Shown one piece after another: positions 1 through 12,978 of a DNA stretch of 64,000 nt. The stretch's first letter is position 1; each line of letters opens with the position of its first letter. The stretch lies in assembly GCA_037953625.1 (NCBI GenBank), contig CM075651.1, forward strand, positions 158,109,501 through 158,173,500, read 5' to 3'. The notes beneath the pieces were generated by a model. It had not been told where the DNA came from. It saw only the letters and a program-made list of their open reading frames with translations, and did not search any database. The DNA is from Crotalaria pallida. Taxonomy: Eukaryota; Streptophyta; Magnoliopsida; Fabales; Fabaceae. A program made the position numbers and the translations under genes.

Positions 1-338
1 TTTAAAAGCGGAAATACGTTCGCCTTTTAAGAAGCGAAACAATTAAAATGTTGAAATCAAAGAAATGTCACTCCATGAACCTTCCACCTCCCTTTTGTAC
101 GTGAATGAACGGATGGACAATTTTGGTACTATAACAAATTTTTAATGTTTCCGCGTGATGAAATGCGGAATACTCTATTTTATTTACGATTTTGAAAATG
201 CGAAAAATAATACAACTTACATCACGCGAAAATTGTTTTATTTTGTTTTCATCTTGTTTTAAGCGGGAAGAATAATGAAGGCCAAACAGTACAGTAATGG
301 GTTGGGGAAAAAAAGAAAAAGTCTGGGTCATTAGACAT
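1..338. other. intergenic, no gene seen
   Basis: AT-rich sequence with only short chance open frames. I see no exon signals, repeats or RNA genes here. Confidence 0.5.
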
Positions 339-340
339 TA

Positions 341-624
341 CTCCTTCCGGTCCTATATATAGGACATACTTAACCATATTCCTCGGACCAAGAAAAGTAG
401 TTAGTTTTATGAATTTTATGAGAATATATTGTAACATTACAATTTTATTCGCTCAACTTTTCTTGAAAAATTCACACTCATTAATGAACAACAAAAAACA
501 CATGCATTTAATAAGGGCAAAAAAGAGAAAAAACAATAAATGATGCATAGAAAATGCAAAATGTTTTATATATAGGACCAAAAATTGCTTCTAGAATATG
601 TCCTATATACAGGATCGGAGGGAG
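341..624. mobile_element. Stowaway-type MITE
   Basis: Terminal inverted repeats begin CTCCTTCCGGTCCTATATA and end with the complement (ending ATCGGAGGGAG). A TA dinucleotide flanks each end (339-340 and 625-626). TA target duplications and CTCCCTCCG-like termini are the hallmark of Stowaway (Tc1/mariner) MITEs. No coding capacity. Confidence 0.8.
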
Positions 625-626
625 TA

Positions 627-1864
627 CTACTATTTACTAGTCGTATTTTCTTTCATGCAACATGTTGCTGCTGGCATGTTAGAGATATAGTCTTTGCTTG
701 GTTACTGACATATATTCAGTAGGTAGGTTAAAATGTTGGTGAACGCTATTGTGAGTATTTGCTTCGATGTTTTTGAAAAGTTGGACCCCAAGCACTCATT
801 GAACTACCGGTTTTTAATGTCATTGGAATGTGTGCACTCTTCTCTTAGTTTAAGCCTCTCATCAATATTATTGTTGCTGTTGCTTGAGTAGGAGGATTGT
901 TATCCAACTTGTGTGATCAAATTTTTTTATTAGCAATATTTTTTTTAATTAGTTTAAAAATCTTTTTAATCACACAAATATATGACATGTATATAGCGGT
1001 GACACGTGTTAACTGTATGTAATTAGAAAAATCTTGACTAATTTGTTAAAAAAGATATAATATGAAATTAGCATTTTTAGTTCACCAAAAAAATATTAGC
1101 ATTTTTAAGTTTTACTAAAAAAATATTTTAAAAGATGTCATGGTTACGTTAATTTTTAATAAAATAATTTATTTTTTTAATATATTTCTTTATTATTTAT
1201 GCAAACCAAGACTTTAAGAAATAAACATAAAAAATTATTATTATTATATTTTAAAATTTATAGGGGTTTGCTTAACCTCAACCTTTAGGGTTGAAGTTAA
1301 GAAGCTAAAAATAGTAAATAAACCTCGAAAAACTAAGTCAATTATCACTTGACTCATTAAATGTTTAGTTTGTCTATGCACTTTTTTTAGTTTTTCATCG
1401 GTTGAGAAAATTCAATTTATAGTAGTAAATAAAACAAATAAAATACAGTAAGACAAAATTTTCTTCACAAATAACTTAAGAACACGTTGTGAGTGTAGGA
1501 ATAGAAATTCTGGTTAAAGAAATTTCCCTTTAGTTTCATCAAAATCTCTTGCATTTTTTTCCCCCTAAAGGGGCAATGGCTAGTTAGATCACCTATACCA
1601 TCTGATCAATTGACTTTTCAAAACCCATTTTATAGCCCTCCAAAGTCAAATTGCTCCTCTCAATACAAATTGTCGTTGACTACTTCTACGAGCAATAGTG
1701 GTAAGAACAAAATTGACTTTCTTCTGCTGTGCTTCGTTTGCATTCAAGGCTCCAAATTTTACCTGGGACAGTTAATGGGTAATATTTTAATTGCTTCATT
1801 AAGTTGTTGTCATTTGGTTAATTATAAATTATAAATATTTTTTTAATAATTGTCTTAAGGATAC
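627..1864. other. intergenic, AT-rich
   Basis: No supported gene. A short foldback (CTCAACC, TTTAG, GGTTGA) lies near 1276-1295; similar sequence recurs near 14941-14965, so it may be a transposon-end remnant. The open frame at 1610-1834 has no recognisable domain and biased AT composition, so it is not called. Confidence 0.4.
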
Positions 1865-1866
1865 TA

Positions 1867-2428
1867 CTCCCTCTGGTCCTATTTATAGGACACATTTATC
1901 CATATCACACGGATCAAATAAAGAAGGTAATTACTCCCTCCGTTTCACTTTAAGTGTCTTTTTGGACTTTTGCACGTAGATTAAGAAAGTGTTGATTATG
2001 ATGATTATTATAAGTTTTATGTGTATTTTGTCAAAAATACCCTTATTTAATATTTTTATTTTGTCAATGCATCACTACTAGTATTACAAATTTCAAAACT
2101 AAAACAACATTAAATGTAAGGGTAAATAAGGAAAAACAGTATTAAATGTTGCCTAGATTTGGTAGAAAGACACTTATTTTGAAACAAAACTCTGATGTTA
2201 AAAAGACACTTAAAGTGAAACGGAGGGAGTAAGTTTCTTTAAACTTTAAAATTACAATTTTACCTTCTTATCTTGTATTGGGAATTTCATAATGTATTAT
2301 TTCACATTAATGGATAAATGGCAAATAAGAAAAATAGCAATAAATGCTTCCTAAAAAATGCAAAGTGTCTTATAAATAGGACCAAAAAATTCTTCTAGAA
2401 TATGTCCTATAAATAGGACCGGAGGGAG
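1867..2428. mobile_element. Stowaway-type MITE, outer element of a nest
   Basis: Termini CTCCCTCTGGTCCTATTTA and its complement, with flanking TA at 1865-1866 and 2429-2430. It is the same family as the element at 341-624: both share the internal sequence around the TTCTAGAATATGTCCTATA motif near the right end. It is interrupted by a second Stowaway-type element at 1934-2229. Confidence 0.8.
1934..2229. mobile_element. Stowaway-type MITE nested in another
   Basis: Inverted repeats begin CTCCCTCCGTTTCACTTTAA and close with the complement. Flanking TA lies at 1932-1933 and 2230-2231. Removing it and one TA restores continuity with the uninterrupted relative at 341-624, so it inserted after the outer copy. 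Confidence 0.85.
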
Positions 2429-2430
2429 TA

Positions 2431-3635
2431 TTATATAAGGAATCTAAAGTTGAAAATCAATCTAAAAATATGATATATTTAATTTTAAGAGTTAATTTTA
2501 TTAGTTTTACAATATTAACTTTACACCTATAAGTTTTTTTTATAGATTACCTAGTAAGTTTGTATTGGGAAAAATAAATAAATTTATCATTATGTATATG
2601 GATTTTGTTATCCATTGTCCTAAGGACGATACATAAGTAATTTAATGTTAGGTTAAGTAATATTTAAAAAATAAAAAAAATTAATTTTTAATACTTTGAA
2701 TGCATTATTTTCCAAGTAAATTTTATATTTTTAGCTCTTTAAACATTGTCTTTCCCGCAAAACTGAGTGTATATATATATATATACACATATTTCATCTG
2801 TTCCTTAATATAAGATCTATTTATGAATTTTTTCCATATTTATAAAACTTTATTCTAATTTCTCATGATATTTAATTATTTCTTTTCATAAATATTCTTA
2901 TTTATTCAACTCTTTTTAGTGTCTTAATAATAATTATAAAAATAATTTTAAAAAAAATGTATCAAATGTTTACATTTTTCATATTATTAATAATGGTGCT
3001 AACTAACTTCCTTAATAAACATTAATTCATCAAAAAGGATCTTATATTAATAGACTAAAGGAGTACAGAATAATTCGACACTTCTTAATGCTAGTAAATA
3101 CTAAAAATTACAATATATACATAAACAATAGTAATATTTTGATTTCTTAGCTAATGTTATATTTATTCCCTTTTCTTTTTACCATCCTTGAGTAAATGAC
3201 CCTTAAATATTATAATGATTGTGCTTGAGAAGAATCACCTATAACAAAATAAGTTGAGCCTCTTGATCTTTTTGACATTTCCTACAAGCCATGAGCCATG
3301 CATGCAAAGTAGGTGAAGGAAGGACAAAGTTATTGAAAATTAAATGGCACGAGTATTGTACAAAATCTATCTTCGAAAATCTTATGGAACTTGTTTCTCT
3401 TTCTGTTGAGTTTTTTCGTGTGACGGTTAGGACACCAATTCATCATGTCATACTCATTTAGTGGTTTGGTGAACCCTTAATCATTTGATATGGCTGTTCT
3501 ATATATGCACATAGTTTGCATGGACACATTAAGAAGATTCACGAATCTATGGCTGTTTCATCCTCTTAAGTTTATTTAATTTTTTTATTATTCTTTTTGT
3601 GGATAAGTCGAAAACACACATCTTGTTAAATTAAG
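2431..3635. other. intergenic, no gene seen
   Basis: Very AT-rich with a short TA microsatellite near 2772-2785. A degraded Stowaway-like stretch (near 2790-3065) is suggested by facing copies of an AAGATCTATTTAT-like motif, but its ends are not clear. Confidence 0.35.
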
Positions 3636-3637
3636 TA

Positions 3638-3837
3638 CTCCCTCCTTCCCATAAAGTTAGTAAAAAACATATAAAATTTTTATTCTGAATTAAAGTTAAA
3701 ATAGTGAATAAAAAAATTAAAATTGCATTGTATATTCTATAATTGGTTAATTAAGGAAACATATAATTGGTTAAAAGCATTTTCCCTTGTTTTTGTTGAA
3801 TTTTCAAAAATTTAGTAACTTTTTGGGACGGGGAGAG
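3638..3837. mobile_element. Stowaway-type MITE (short)
   Basis: Left terminus CTCCCTCCTTCCCATAAAGT and right terminus ACTTTTTGGGACGGGGAGAG form an imperfect inverted repeat. TA flanks both sides (636-637 and 838-839 within the 3-kb numbering). No coding capacity. Confidence 0.7.
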
Positions 3838-4577
3838 TACTGAATTACATAACTGTTGGAAATATTTTATTAAATATTATTTTATATTTATTTTAAATCA
3901 AAATTTATTATTATTAATTATTATATTATTAAACGATATTATTATTATTTTTTTGTGTACTTTTTTCATGGTACTTTTTTTTAAAAATTACTTTATTAAA
4001 CAATATTAACAAGGTTGCTTGTTTCCGTTGAGCAACAGTAACGTATATATTTTCATGGTACTAATTCTATATTAAGTTATTAACTATGTGTAATATAGCA
4101 TTGCCCAACGGATTTCTTACCTCTCAACGGCAAATTCATTTATGAGGTATTGCTATATAACAAGTGTGCTTATTGCTATATAAGTGGTGCTGTGCAGTGG
4201 TTACGGATATGGTGGGGATATTCATGGAGACAGATTATTTTAGAAGCATTGTTTTGTTTTATTTGTATGCATTAAAAAAGTTGTTTTCTTCCTTTAATTT
4301 TGTTTTTCTTTTAAGATCAATCAAAATAAGTTGTTCATTGAGACTTCATCTGTTCAGTATAGATTGTTGTATCCTAGAGGTTATTAGTCATTGGAGGCCT
4401 CTTACACCAAGTGATTCACTTGTGTCAACAAATACTCTTAAACTCAACGTACACGCCTCAGTCAAAGTTTTATTATGATAAGTATTTGTTATCTTTTATT
4501 GTAAATTATATTATTGTTAATAATTCAATTTCTTTTGCTATTTTTCCAACAAGAATTGCTTATAAAAAATATACACT

Positions 4578-4674
4578 AATGTCACGTGTATATCCAGAAT
4601 TGATTGACATCTGGATGTACATAAGACAAGCAAATGTACATCCAGATGTCAATTCTAGATATACATATAACATT
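4578..4674. other. near-perfect short hairpin
   Basis: A left arm from about 4578 to 4620 pairs with a right arm ending at 4674. The core stems TGTATATCC..ACATCTGGATGTACA and its complement match over about 31 bases, broken by one 4-base bulge and one mismatch. The loop is about 14 nt. The size suits either a plant small-RNA precursor or a tiny foldback remnant. No known miRNA sequence is recognised. Confidence 0.55.
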
Positions 4675-4696
4675 TTTCTAAATTAAAAAAAAAAGT

Positions 4697-5044
4697 GCTA
4701 AATTACTCATTTTGTCTCTTATCTAATTTTTCATTATCAAATTGGCCATTTACGTTTTTTATCATATTAGTCTCTCGCGTTTCTTTTCATTATCAATTTG
4801 GTCTCCAAATCACTGTTCACGGACCGATATGGACCAATATTATACGCACGTGTCATTTCTCTTTTCAACAATGCAAACGTGGACTAATATGATATTGACA
4901 CGTATAATAACATTGGCTTATAAACCAATTTGATAGCAAAAAGAAACATGTGGGACTAATATGATGAAAAAAAAACGTAGGGATCAATTTAATATTGAAA
5001 AATTTAATATTAAAAAACAAGGTAAGAATCAAATTCGTAGTTTA
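4697..5044. mobile_element. non-autonomous TIR element, MULE-like
   Basis: The two halves are diverged inverted repeats about 130 bp long. Left: CTAAATTACTCATTTTGTCTC, then motifs ATCATATTAGTCTC and ATCAATTTGGTC. The right half carries their complements. This GCTAAATTACNNNTTTGGTC-type terminus resembles MULE-type MITEs. Ends are approximate and no target duplication was confirmed. Confidence 0.5.
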
Positions 5045-5435
5045 GAAAAAAAAAATGTCACAGTGCCTACTAGATCTAGCAGAGATAGAAGAAGGCTGAT
5101 TAGTGTTCTCTAAGTATTGGTTAGAGAATTAAATTAAAAAAATAACTTATTTTATCTTTAAAAATTATGGATTTAAAACATTGTAAACTACTACTAAATT
5201 TAAATTTTCAACACTAAAAGTATTTTTAAAACCAATATCCTTAATATGAACCGATAAAATGCATGCATCTAATCGCTTATTCTTGTTATCAATGTAAAAC
5301 GTTTTAAGACAAATTAATTTAGGTTCAGAAACAAAAGTGATTAATTTCATTAGTGATATTGAAAATATAAATATTTAATTTTTATTGTAATTTATCCTTA
5401 TAATTATTATTGAGACTCTAAAATATATTTACTAT

Positions 5436-5537
5436 GTCCGTGTAAGACAATCCAGTTGGTGGCCGCAGGGACACTTAGGATTTCCCCCTCCCCAGGTCAT
5501 GGGTTCTAGTCTCAGACCTCCCATGTAAACCAAAAAA
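5436..5537 (+). mobile_element. SINE (short)
   Basis: A roughly 100-bp sequence with a B-box-like GGGTTCTAGTCTC and an A-tail. It is flanked by an exact 15-bp direct repeat AAATATATTTACTAT (5421-5435 and 5538-5552). Short length, pol III B box, A-tail and target duplication fit a tRNA-derived SINE. The A box is weak. Confidence 0.65.
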
Positions 5538-5552
5538 AAATATATTTACTAT

Positions 5553-7178
5553 ATTTATAAAAAAAAATAACATTTAAATACGATTAAAAATTGAAAGAAA
5601 ATCTTAAGAATAAAACCAAACAAAATTTAAAGAAAATCTTATATGAATGATGACAGGAAGTATTTAATAGTACTACATCCAACTTAATAAATTTTGTAGG
5701 TCTAGCCTTTGCTATAAAAGCAATTGGATGTTAAGGACAGTTAGATGTGTGAGACTTCGACATTCAAAGTCGTGATAGTGTGATACTGCCATTCTCACTC
5801 TCCATGTGTCAGCCGCTAAGCTCATGTGTTAACTTTTAGAGCAATATGCTAACTTAGCTTTAGCCTTTGACCACTAAGCTCACGTGGTAACTTCATGTTT
5901 TTTTTTTCCCTTTGATGTTATTTTCCTAATCCGTTTCACAATTATGGTAAAAAATTGCAAAAAATAAAATTAAATTAAAAAGACATGTAATCAAGTGTAA
6001 CATGTCGATCAATTATCAAACAATTAATTTAATATATTTTCATTGATTAATCAATCATAATTCAAAGTTTGTACTAATTTCTAAATTTTTTCATTAATTA
6101 CTATAACTTTAATTTGGAACAAAAAGTTTTACCATTTTTTACGATTCTTATGAAACGGAGAGAGTATTAAGCAGCTTATAATCTTGTATATGAGAATCCT
6201 AAGAGATATTATTATCAATGGATGTGTCTGCATCCCCATACAACTTAACGATTCTCTTCTTTTTTTTTAGGTCTTCCTAGAAAGTTTTGGTAGCCCATGG
6301 TGCATCAAAGGTGAGCGCCTATGTCACCCACGGTTAGTTATGATCGCAGGTCATTTTTCACAAACTTTTGCATTCTTAAATTTTCATATATTTGAATGCC
6401 ATAGCCTTGTGATTTAACATGCAGATGGCCTAGAGAATGCATTTGCTTACTTCTGAATTACAGATTCTTGCTCACTTACTGCCAAAGCAATAGGAACCAA
6501 AGCTCCTTTCCAAGTATTGAGCCTAGCTGGGACTATTGCTAATGCTCTACAAATTTGAAGGCAAACAATACTCAAGGGAAACTCATGGAACTACAAAAGG
6601 ATTACCAATCCCATAAAATAAAGTTATTACCATAAATTGTTACTTAAAAGTTCTCTATCTAGCCCCTGTGAAGTTTCCAGCATCCATTCACTTTCGCTGA
6701 GCATTGCTAATTCATCACAATGCTGTGAAAATTTAGTTTAGTTTCTCCTATAGGGGAAAATATGCAAGCCTTTTTCTTAACTCTATCATGTTTTCTATAT
6801 TCTTAGAAGCATTCCCTTTTTCTTTCCTCCTATTGTGGACTATACAAATTATGAAATTTAACGTTAGAAAAATATGAAACTAGAAGAAATTACATGAGTT
6901 AATTCCCTTCATTTAAATGTCAACAAATAAGAGACGTATGAAAATCAGGTATGCTGTATTATCAGACAAAAAAAACTACTTCAAAGAAGTTCCACTCTTA
7001 TCAAGTACTCCGATATTTAGGGTTTCAATAACAATATTATGAAATAAATACAATGACAAGAAATTGTTAATGTCTGTTCAAACATTTAGAGCTTTTTTTT
7101 TTTTGGATACATGACCACACAGACAGATACATCAATTCCTTGTAAACTTCTATGCAATTTTTTTCATCATAATCTAAA
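5553..7178. other. intergenic between repeats and the MEI2-like gene
   Basis: No supported gene. Composition becomes less AT-rich from about 6240 onward, which may be distal 3' transcript or flanking sequence of the minus-strand MEI2-like gene. No conserved domain is visible. Confidence 0.35.
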
Positions 7179-7194
7179 CCCCCCCCCCCCCCCC
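7179..7194. repeat. 16-base poly-C tract
   Basis: An uninterrupted run of 16 C on the + strand (G on the minus strand, the sense strand of the neighbouring gene), about 325 bp beyond the MEI2-like stop codon. Confidence 0.9.
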
Positions 7195-7517
7195 TTATAA
7201 ACATTAAGCTAGTCATATTTGCAATGGGCCATTACGGCCGCAACAAATCCCAGTCGGAATCATCCTGCACAATCTGGTACGCATGCATGCTGCTGTAGAA
7301 ACTCAGTCCAGCAATACACTCCACCTTATTCTTTTCCGCTGGTTAAAATGACAATTGCTTCTCTACACATCAACAAACTACTTTGCCTTGGATCATTATT
7401 ATCAACTATTAACATATTGAGACTCCTTGCTTTGTACACCTTAAGATTAGTTATGCACTAGTTAGCTTAGCACTCCTAGAACCCATTTATTATGGCTAGG
7501 AACAAGATATCTGACAG
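7195..7517 (-). other. probable 3' UTR/flank of the MEI2-like gene
   Basis: Lies directly 3' of the minus-strand stop codon (7518-7520). The small + strand open frame at 7219-7461 lacks domain signals. The true polyadenylation site cannot be set. Confidence 0.4.
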
Positions 7518-9901
7518 TCAATCTTTCTCAAGCTTTTCATTCAAATTGCCCTTCGGGCTCTCCAACAAATCGCCTGAGTGAGAACCATCCGGTTGACGAA
7601 TGCATATGTTCAAATTGCTGGAAAGGAAATGTTCCTGGATGATATGCAAAGAAAAATAGTCAGACAAGCCCTTCCAGAGAAAAATATAAAATGAAAGAAT
7701 TAATTGATCAATAGATGTAGCATTCAAACAAAAAGATAAAAAAATAGTTTGTTGAAAGTGAAAATGTGTAATAAATCGTATCCAGTTTCAAACTACATAT
7801 CATATTTAAATTGGAAAGAACTCTAAAATGCACTCTTGCAATTATAAATAATTGTAGTCAAAATGTACCTGGTCACCAATCTCTTGGCCCTCTGAATGAA
7901 AGAGAATAGGCCGGCACCGCTTATCCTCATTCATTAGGCTCGAATTCTGAAAATGTGTCACAAGGGCACCTTTTCCCTGGATACGTGCATATGCCAGCGA
8001 AGCAACCTTTTCACTATTAAACTTCTCCCACTTCTTCCCATTAAATGCCTGCATAAAGAGTCACCATAGAACACATTAAAGGGGACTTATAGACCAAAAC
8101 AAGTTTAATTACCAGCACATTACCAGATACCAATGAAAACACTTACCACATATAAATATTTATTTTATTTTATTTTATTTATTTAATAAAAAAGAAAAAC
8201 ACTGCAGACTGTTGTCCTCAAGATACCATCACAATAAGGAGGAGACCATTACATCACAAACTTAGTTTTGAACATAATAGCAGAAAAATATGAACTCAGA
8301 CATGCTACAGAAATTAAACCTTATAGAAGGGGATGATGTGTGAAGGAGACACCATGTTGATGAAAGCATAACCCACGTTGCACTTGTTCTGGAAGTAAAA
8401 AGAAACCTTAAGAAATATGTCATCCTGAAGAATAAAAAGTATTCTCTTCACCAAGCAGATGTAAAGGATGCATATACCTTAAAGTCAATAGGCAAATAGA
8501 GGAAGTCATAACTACCCTTGTGATTCTCATCAATAGCAGCAAGCAGCAGATTCGAAGTGTACCTTGATCACATCACAAAAGGTAAAAAAAAACATTAAGA
8601 AACTCATTACTTACTATTACCATCCTACCCAACTCGCTATCATGGTGACTACTTTCACTAGGAAACTTGTTCAGCACTTACTTGTTAGGAATGTTTTTAA
8701 TCATTAATGTTGTCCTTGTGTCTTCTCCCCTCATAATTTTGTCCAGATCAAGCTGGTACTGCTTCTTGCTGTCAATTTGGCTCCCACTATTGTCAGGTCG
8801 TTTAATTCTACCCCGTTCAGCAAATCCCTCAGTGTTTGTTGCTCCTGGTCCAGGATACGAACCATTTCCATGGAATAGGGAAACATGCCTGGGCAGTGAC
8901 ATCATTGTGAAATTAGGCGTACTAAATTCACTTGTATTTCCTGGAAGGCCAGCACCAACTCCTACAGATGCACGAGCACCCATGTTCATAACAAAATTCT
9001 CATCACTGCGATTAAAACTTCCATATGCAACTGAGCTCTTGAGAGAAGTTTCAGGTGACTGTGGAAAGTAGCTAAAATGCCTATCAAAAGGAAGGCCAGA
9101 TGGAGCGGATCCTACATGATGATGTGGGTGAGAATCAAGAAATGAATTGTGCCGACTGGTAAATGCATAACCCTGCCTTTGCCCGCTAGAAGTAAATGGA
9201 AGTCCCCCAGAAGTTGAAGACCAGGCAGATGTATTTGAATGCTCTGAGTAAGGAGTTGGACTTCCCCACAGAAATTGAGGACCAGACAGTGTTCCAACAC
9301 TTGACGAACTTGAAATAGATTCACCAAAAGTAGATATAGGCCTAGGACTAGAATTTACTTTATGCTCAGGAAAGGACATAGACTGCTGAAAAGTTGCTCC
9401 TTGTGTTGATCCAGAACTTCCAAATATCTGATTTGCATTGTTAGCTCTTCCAGGGTCCTTGCCAATTGGTGCAATCTTTGGAGAGGTTGACGCATGTGGG
9501 GAAAGAATTGCTGCCAATCCAGGCAAATGGTTGGCATTAATAGGGCTGCCATAACTCAAACCAGGGGATTTGCTAAAAGAAGCTAGTGGACTATGCTCAA
9601 CTGGACTTCCAAAATGTGCCCAGTTACCTGAAAATTACCAACTAGTTTAGCTTGTAACTGAAGCTACCTTTTTAAAATGACACAACTAGAACAGAGCAAT
9701 AGAAACGTGGCTGAATTGTAGTAAAAGGAAACTTATTTTACCCGGAGGAGAATTGGCAATAGGTGAACCCACTTGATGCCTAAAAGTTCGAGTTTCATCT
9801 TGCTCCAGCTCAGTCAGTTGTTGCATCAAGCTAAAAGTTGAAAATGTATGACCAACTTTTTATAGGTTCAATTGTGTAGATATTGCATTGACATTTATGT
9901 G

Positions 9902-9945
<44 letters not shown>

Positions 9946-12900
9946 TACTAGCCCGACCCAAGCAATGTCACAATTTATGTGACATTTATGTGCTACTTGC
10001 AGGACTTTCAGAAATTTAAATCTAAAGCTAATTCATCAGTCTACAATTTCACAGTTTCCATCAATGTCTATTTTTCAATGTTAATAAGTATTAAGCACCA
10101 GATCAGAGGTGAATAATTATGTTTACTGACAGGAAAACTATTTATATATAATAACAAAGATAAAGGCCAACTTACTTTCGACGTGCTCCACCAGGGCGAC
10201 TGGGTTCAAGTTTGATGCGTTTACCGGCAATGTCAATTCGATTTAATCCTTTAAGAGCAGCTTCTGCTGCTCTAACATCATAAAATTCAATAAATTTATG
10301 GTGCCTCTTATGAGGAGTTTCCCTAATCTGCAATTTTAAGACCAAGTTACAACTACTGCTGGCAATAGATACAATTTAAGTGGATATAAAAGAAAAAACA
10401 CTGAGATGAACAGTCAAGTCATATACATAATTAAACTTCTACCTCTTTGACCTCCCCATAAGCTCCAAATATTTGACGAAGGTCATCGTTTGAAACTGAT
10501 GGATCCAAATTGAACACCACAAGGGTTCCTTGATTAATATCCTTTTCTGATGGGTTGTCCTGAAACCAGAAGAAGAAAAGATGAATAATGCAAAGACAAT
10601 GGCAATTATATTAATAAATCAAACCTTATTTACAGCTATATAAAACCAACCTTAGGGATTGAAAAATGAATATCAAGTTTTCTCCTTCTCAAGGGCTTGT
10701 TCTGTAAAGCACGCATTGCAGTGCGAGCAGCTCGAATATCATAGTAAGATATCATCACAAAGCCTCTATGCTTGCATGCAGTGTACAATGTTCTGATATC
10801 GCCATATTGCTATCAAAAGAGAATCAACATTAATAGCAGTGAAATAAAAGGAAAGAAACAATAAAAAGCTTTGCGAGTTGTACAAATCAAATGAAAAATG
10901 TACAAATTGTATTAGTACTTAAGAAGCACACTATCTGAGCTCCAACTAGAATTTTTCTCTCACCAAGTCTCCTATATGCATACTTAGAAAGTCACCAAGT
11001 TACAAAAGGGCAAACCACAGCTCTCCAAATAAACTTCAATAGGACATTCTATAGGTTATAATGAATCAACCACTTTCAGATGAGGTGTGTCGCAACCACC
11101 CACAAGTTAAAATGACAGAGTCAATGCTTGAAATAAATATTAAACGCCCTCAAGGAATATTGTTTCGATTAGGAATATATCCAAAAGGCTTTATTCAAAA
11201 TGCCATCACATAGAATAAACAAGAGAGGCGGAAAAAACCCAAACCTTGCATCAAACAAACCATTACATATCACAAACTGAAAAGCTGTTTATATAAAAGG
11301 AAGTTTATAAAACTTTTATATATAAAAGGAAGTTATTAAAAATGAAGGATAAAAATGCAACAAAAGAAAAGGGGAAGACATCCTCCAAAACAGAGAACCT
11401 AGAGAAACATTGAACTTAATAGCCTCAAAAATGGATGAATAAAGATATTCAAAGTCTATCATATTCGACAAGGACACTCTTTAAACCATGTGCAGAACAC
11501 AAATGAGAGTCCACAAACACAACCATATCCCACAAAATATGAAAAAGAAAAGAAACACCCTTAATATGCACAAAATGCTCTCCAACCAGATACAATAGAG
11601 AATGGCATCCAGGTCACACTGCCACAAAGTTTGGTCTCCTTATTCTCTCCTAAAGTTTTGAAATGCATCTAAATAATCGTTGAAAAACGAAGAAATCATT
11701 AACTGTTTAAGAACTATAAAACTTCTTCCCTTCAAATTTATTAAATATCAGGATTAACAACAAAATTGTAAAATATTGACTTGTTCCAACTTTCAAGAAC
11801 CAAATGAATTCAAAAGCCAAATTAGAAGCAACTTTTAACACCTACCTAAAACCTACACAGCTATCACCATATCAAAGTTTTGACGAAGAAACTTAGAGAT
11901 TGGGCACACACTTGTTCATCAGCGAGTAAATTGATGGAGAAAGAATGAAACTCTACTGAATTGACTTAATACAATACCTTGTTGGTGATCATATATCAAA
12001 GACGGGCTAAACATATGACTAAAAGAGAACAAGCATGATTGTCAAAATATATTAACAAATATTGAGTTTAATGACAACCATAACTCTATCGCAGCAATGG
12101 GTTGATGTTAAATACCTCAAATAGTGATCTTAGTTCAGAGTCCTCCACATTACTGTTGATGTTCCTCACAAACAATGTCCTTGACGGATGCTCTCCATAA
12201 GGATGCTCCCCAGCCACTGTTCCCATGCCATTTGGGATTGTGAAATGACCAATACCATTTGAAGGGACTCCATCAGATAAGTTTATCTTTGATATTCCAA
12301 TACTAAGGTTGTCTTGGGGTTCAAAATCCATTTCAAACCCGCCTCCACTGCCAAAAAGATCATTTTCATCCAGATCTTCCAGTTGGCTGGGCAACCTACT
12401 CAGGTCCAAATCATCCATTATCCCAGCTAACAGCTCATCTTCATCATCAGGAAGCATGTCTCCCATTGCATTGGATGCAATATCTTCAGGTAGATCTTGT
12501 CCCTCATCCTCTTTATGAACTTTGTCCAATATCGGCAAGTTATCATCAGCAGATTGACCATAATGCTCAGAATCAGTAAAATTTACTGCATATTGAGAAC
12601 AAAAAAGGAATCAAAAAGGTCCCAATAATCATTTTGAGTTATTTTAATCTCAGATAGTAATAACAGCATCTCAAGCTTACGCTTTTCATGTGGAAGAACA
12701 GGAAGCGAACTAGAAAACAAGCTAGCATCACTTGAAGTATGAAATGCATCAACCCTGCTTGGTATTCCCCATATGCTGCTTCCCACTTTTTTGGCAACAT
12801 TAAGTGAGAAAATCTCCGACGGATCTATAAAAACAGCTTAAAATTAACCATCACTTTTTTTAAAAACCGTATGTCCAAGCAAGAATGTATATATCACACA

Positions 12901-12963
12901 TAAAGTAGAAGCACCACCTGTAGCACCATGAGTTGGCATTGAATCCCTAGAATGTTTGTCCAT
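7518..12963 (-). CDS. MEI2-like RNA-binding protein (three RRMs)
   Basis: Encodes a plant MEI2-like RNA-binding protein, predicted 857 aa, from 12 coding exons: 12963-12918, 12824-12681, 12585-12116, 10809-10651, 10559-10443, 10327-10176, 9830-9742, 9627-8682, 8562-8478, 8388-8320, 8048-7869, 7634-7518. All junctions are GT-AG and keep frame. RRM1 is about residues 199-273 (RNP2 LFVRNI at 201, RNP1 KHRGFVMI at 233). RRM2 is about 285-358 (LVVFNL, KRHHKFIEF). The MEI2-specific C-terminal RRM3 is about 697-815 (TTLMIKNIPNK, KCNVGYAFINM). The N-terminal motifs SLFSSSLPVLPHEKL and MDKHSRDSM, and the length, suggest the AML2/AML5 side of the family rather than AML1/AML4 (inference). The start ATG is chosen because no in-frame ATG lies upstream before a stop in the leader. 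Family members act in meiosis and vegetative development by binding RNA. Intron 3 is unusually long (about 1.3 kb). Confidence 0.95.
9910..9944. repeat. (CA)n microsatellite
   Basis: About 17 CA units within the MEI2-like intron between the exons at 9742-9830 and 10176-10327. It is (TG)n in the transcript. Confidence 0.9.
10810..12115 (-). other. long intron 3 of the MEI2-like gene
   Basis: 1306-bp intron splitting RRM1 directly after the SLFE motif. It contains no domain-bearing open frame. The middle (about 11200-11660) has a composition unlike the rest and could be an old insertion, but I see no termini or target duplication. Confidence 0.8.
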
Positions 12964-12978
12964 CCAATCACTTTCTAA

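Noticed and set aside
4164..4478. 104-codon plus-strand frame
   Set aside because: Hydrophobic, AT-driven translation without homology cues, splice context or leader.
8667..9071. 134-codon plus-strand frame
   Set aside because: Shadow of the large MEI2-like exon (8682-9627), which has RRM and splice support on the minus strand.
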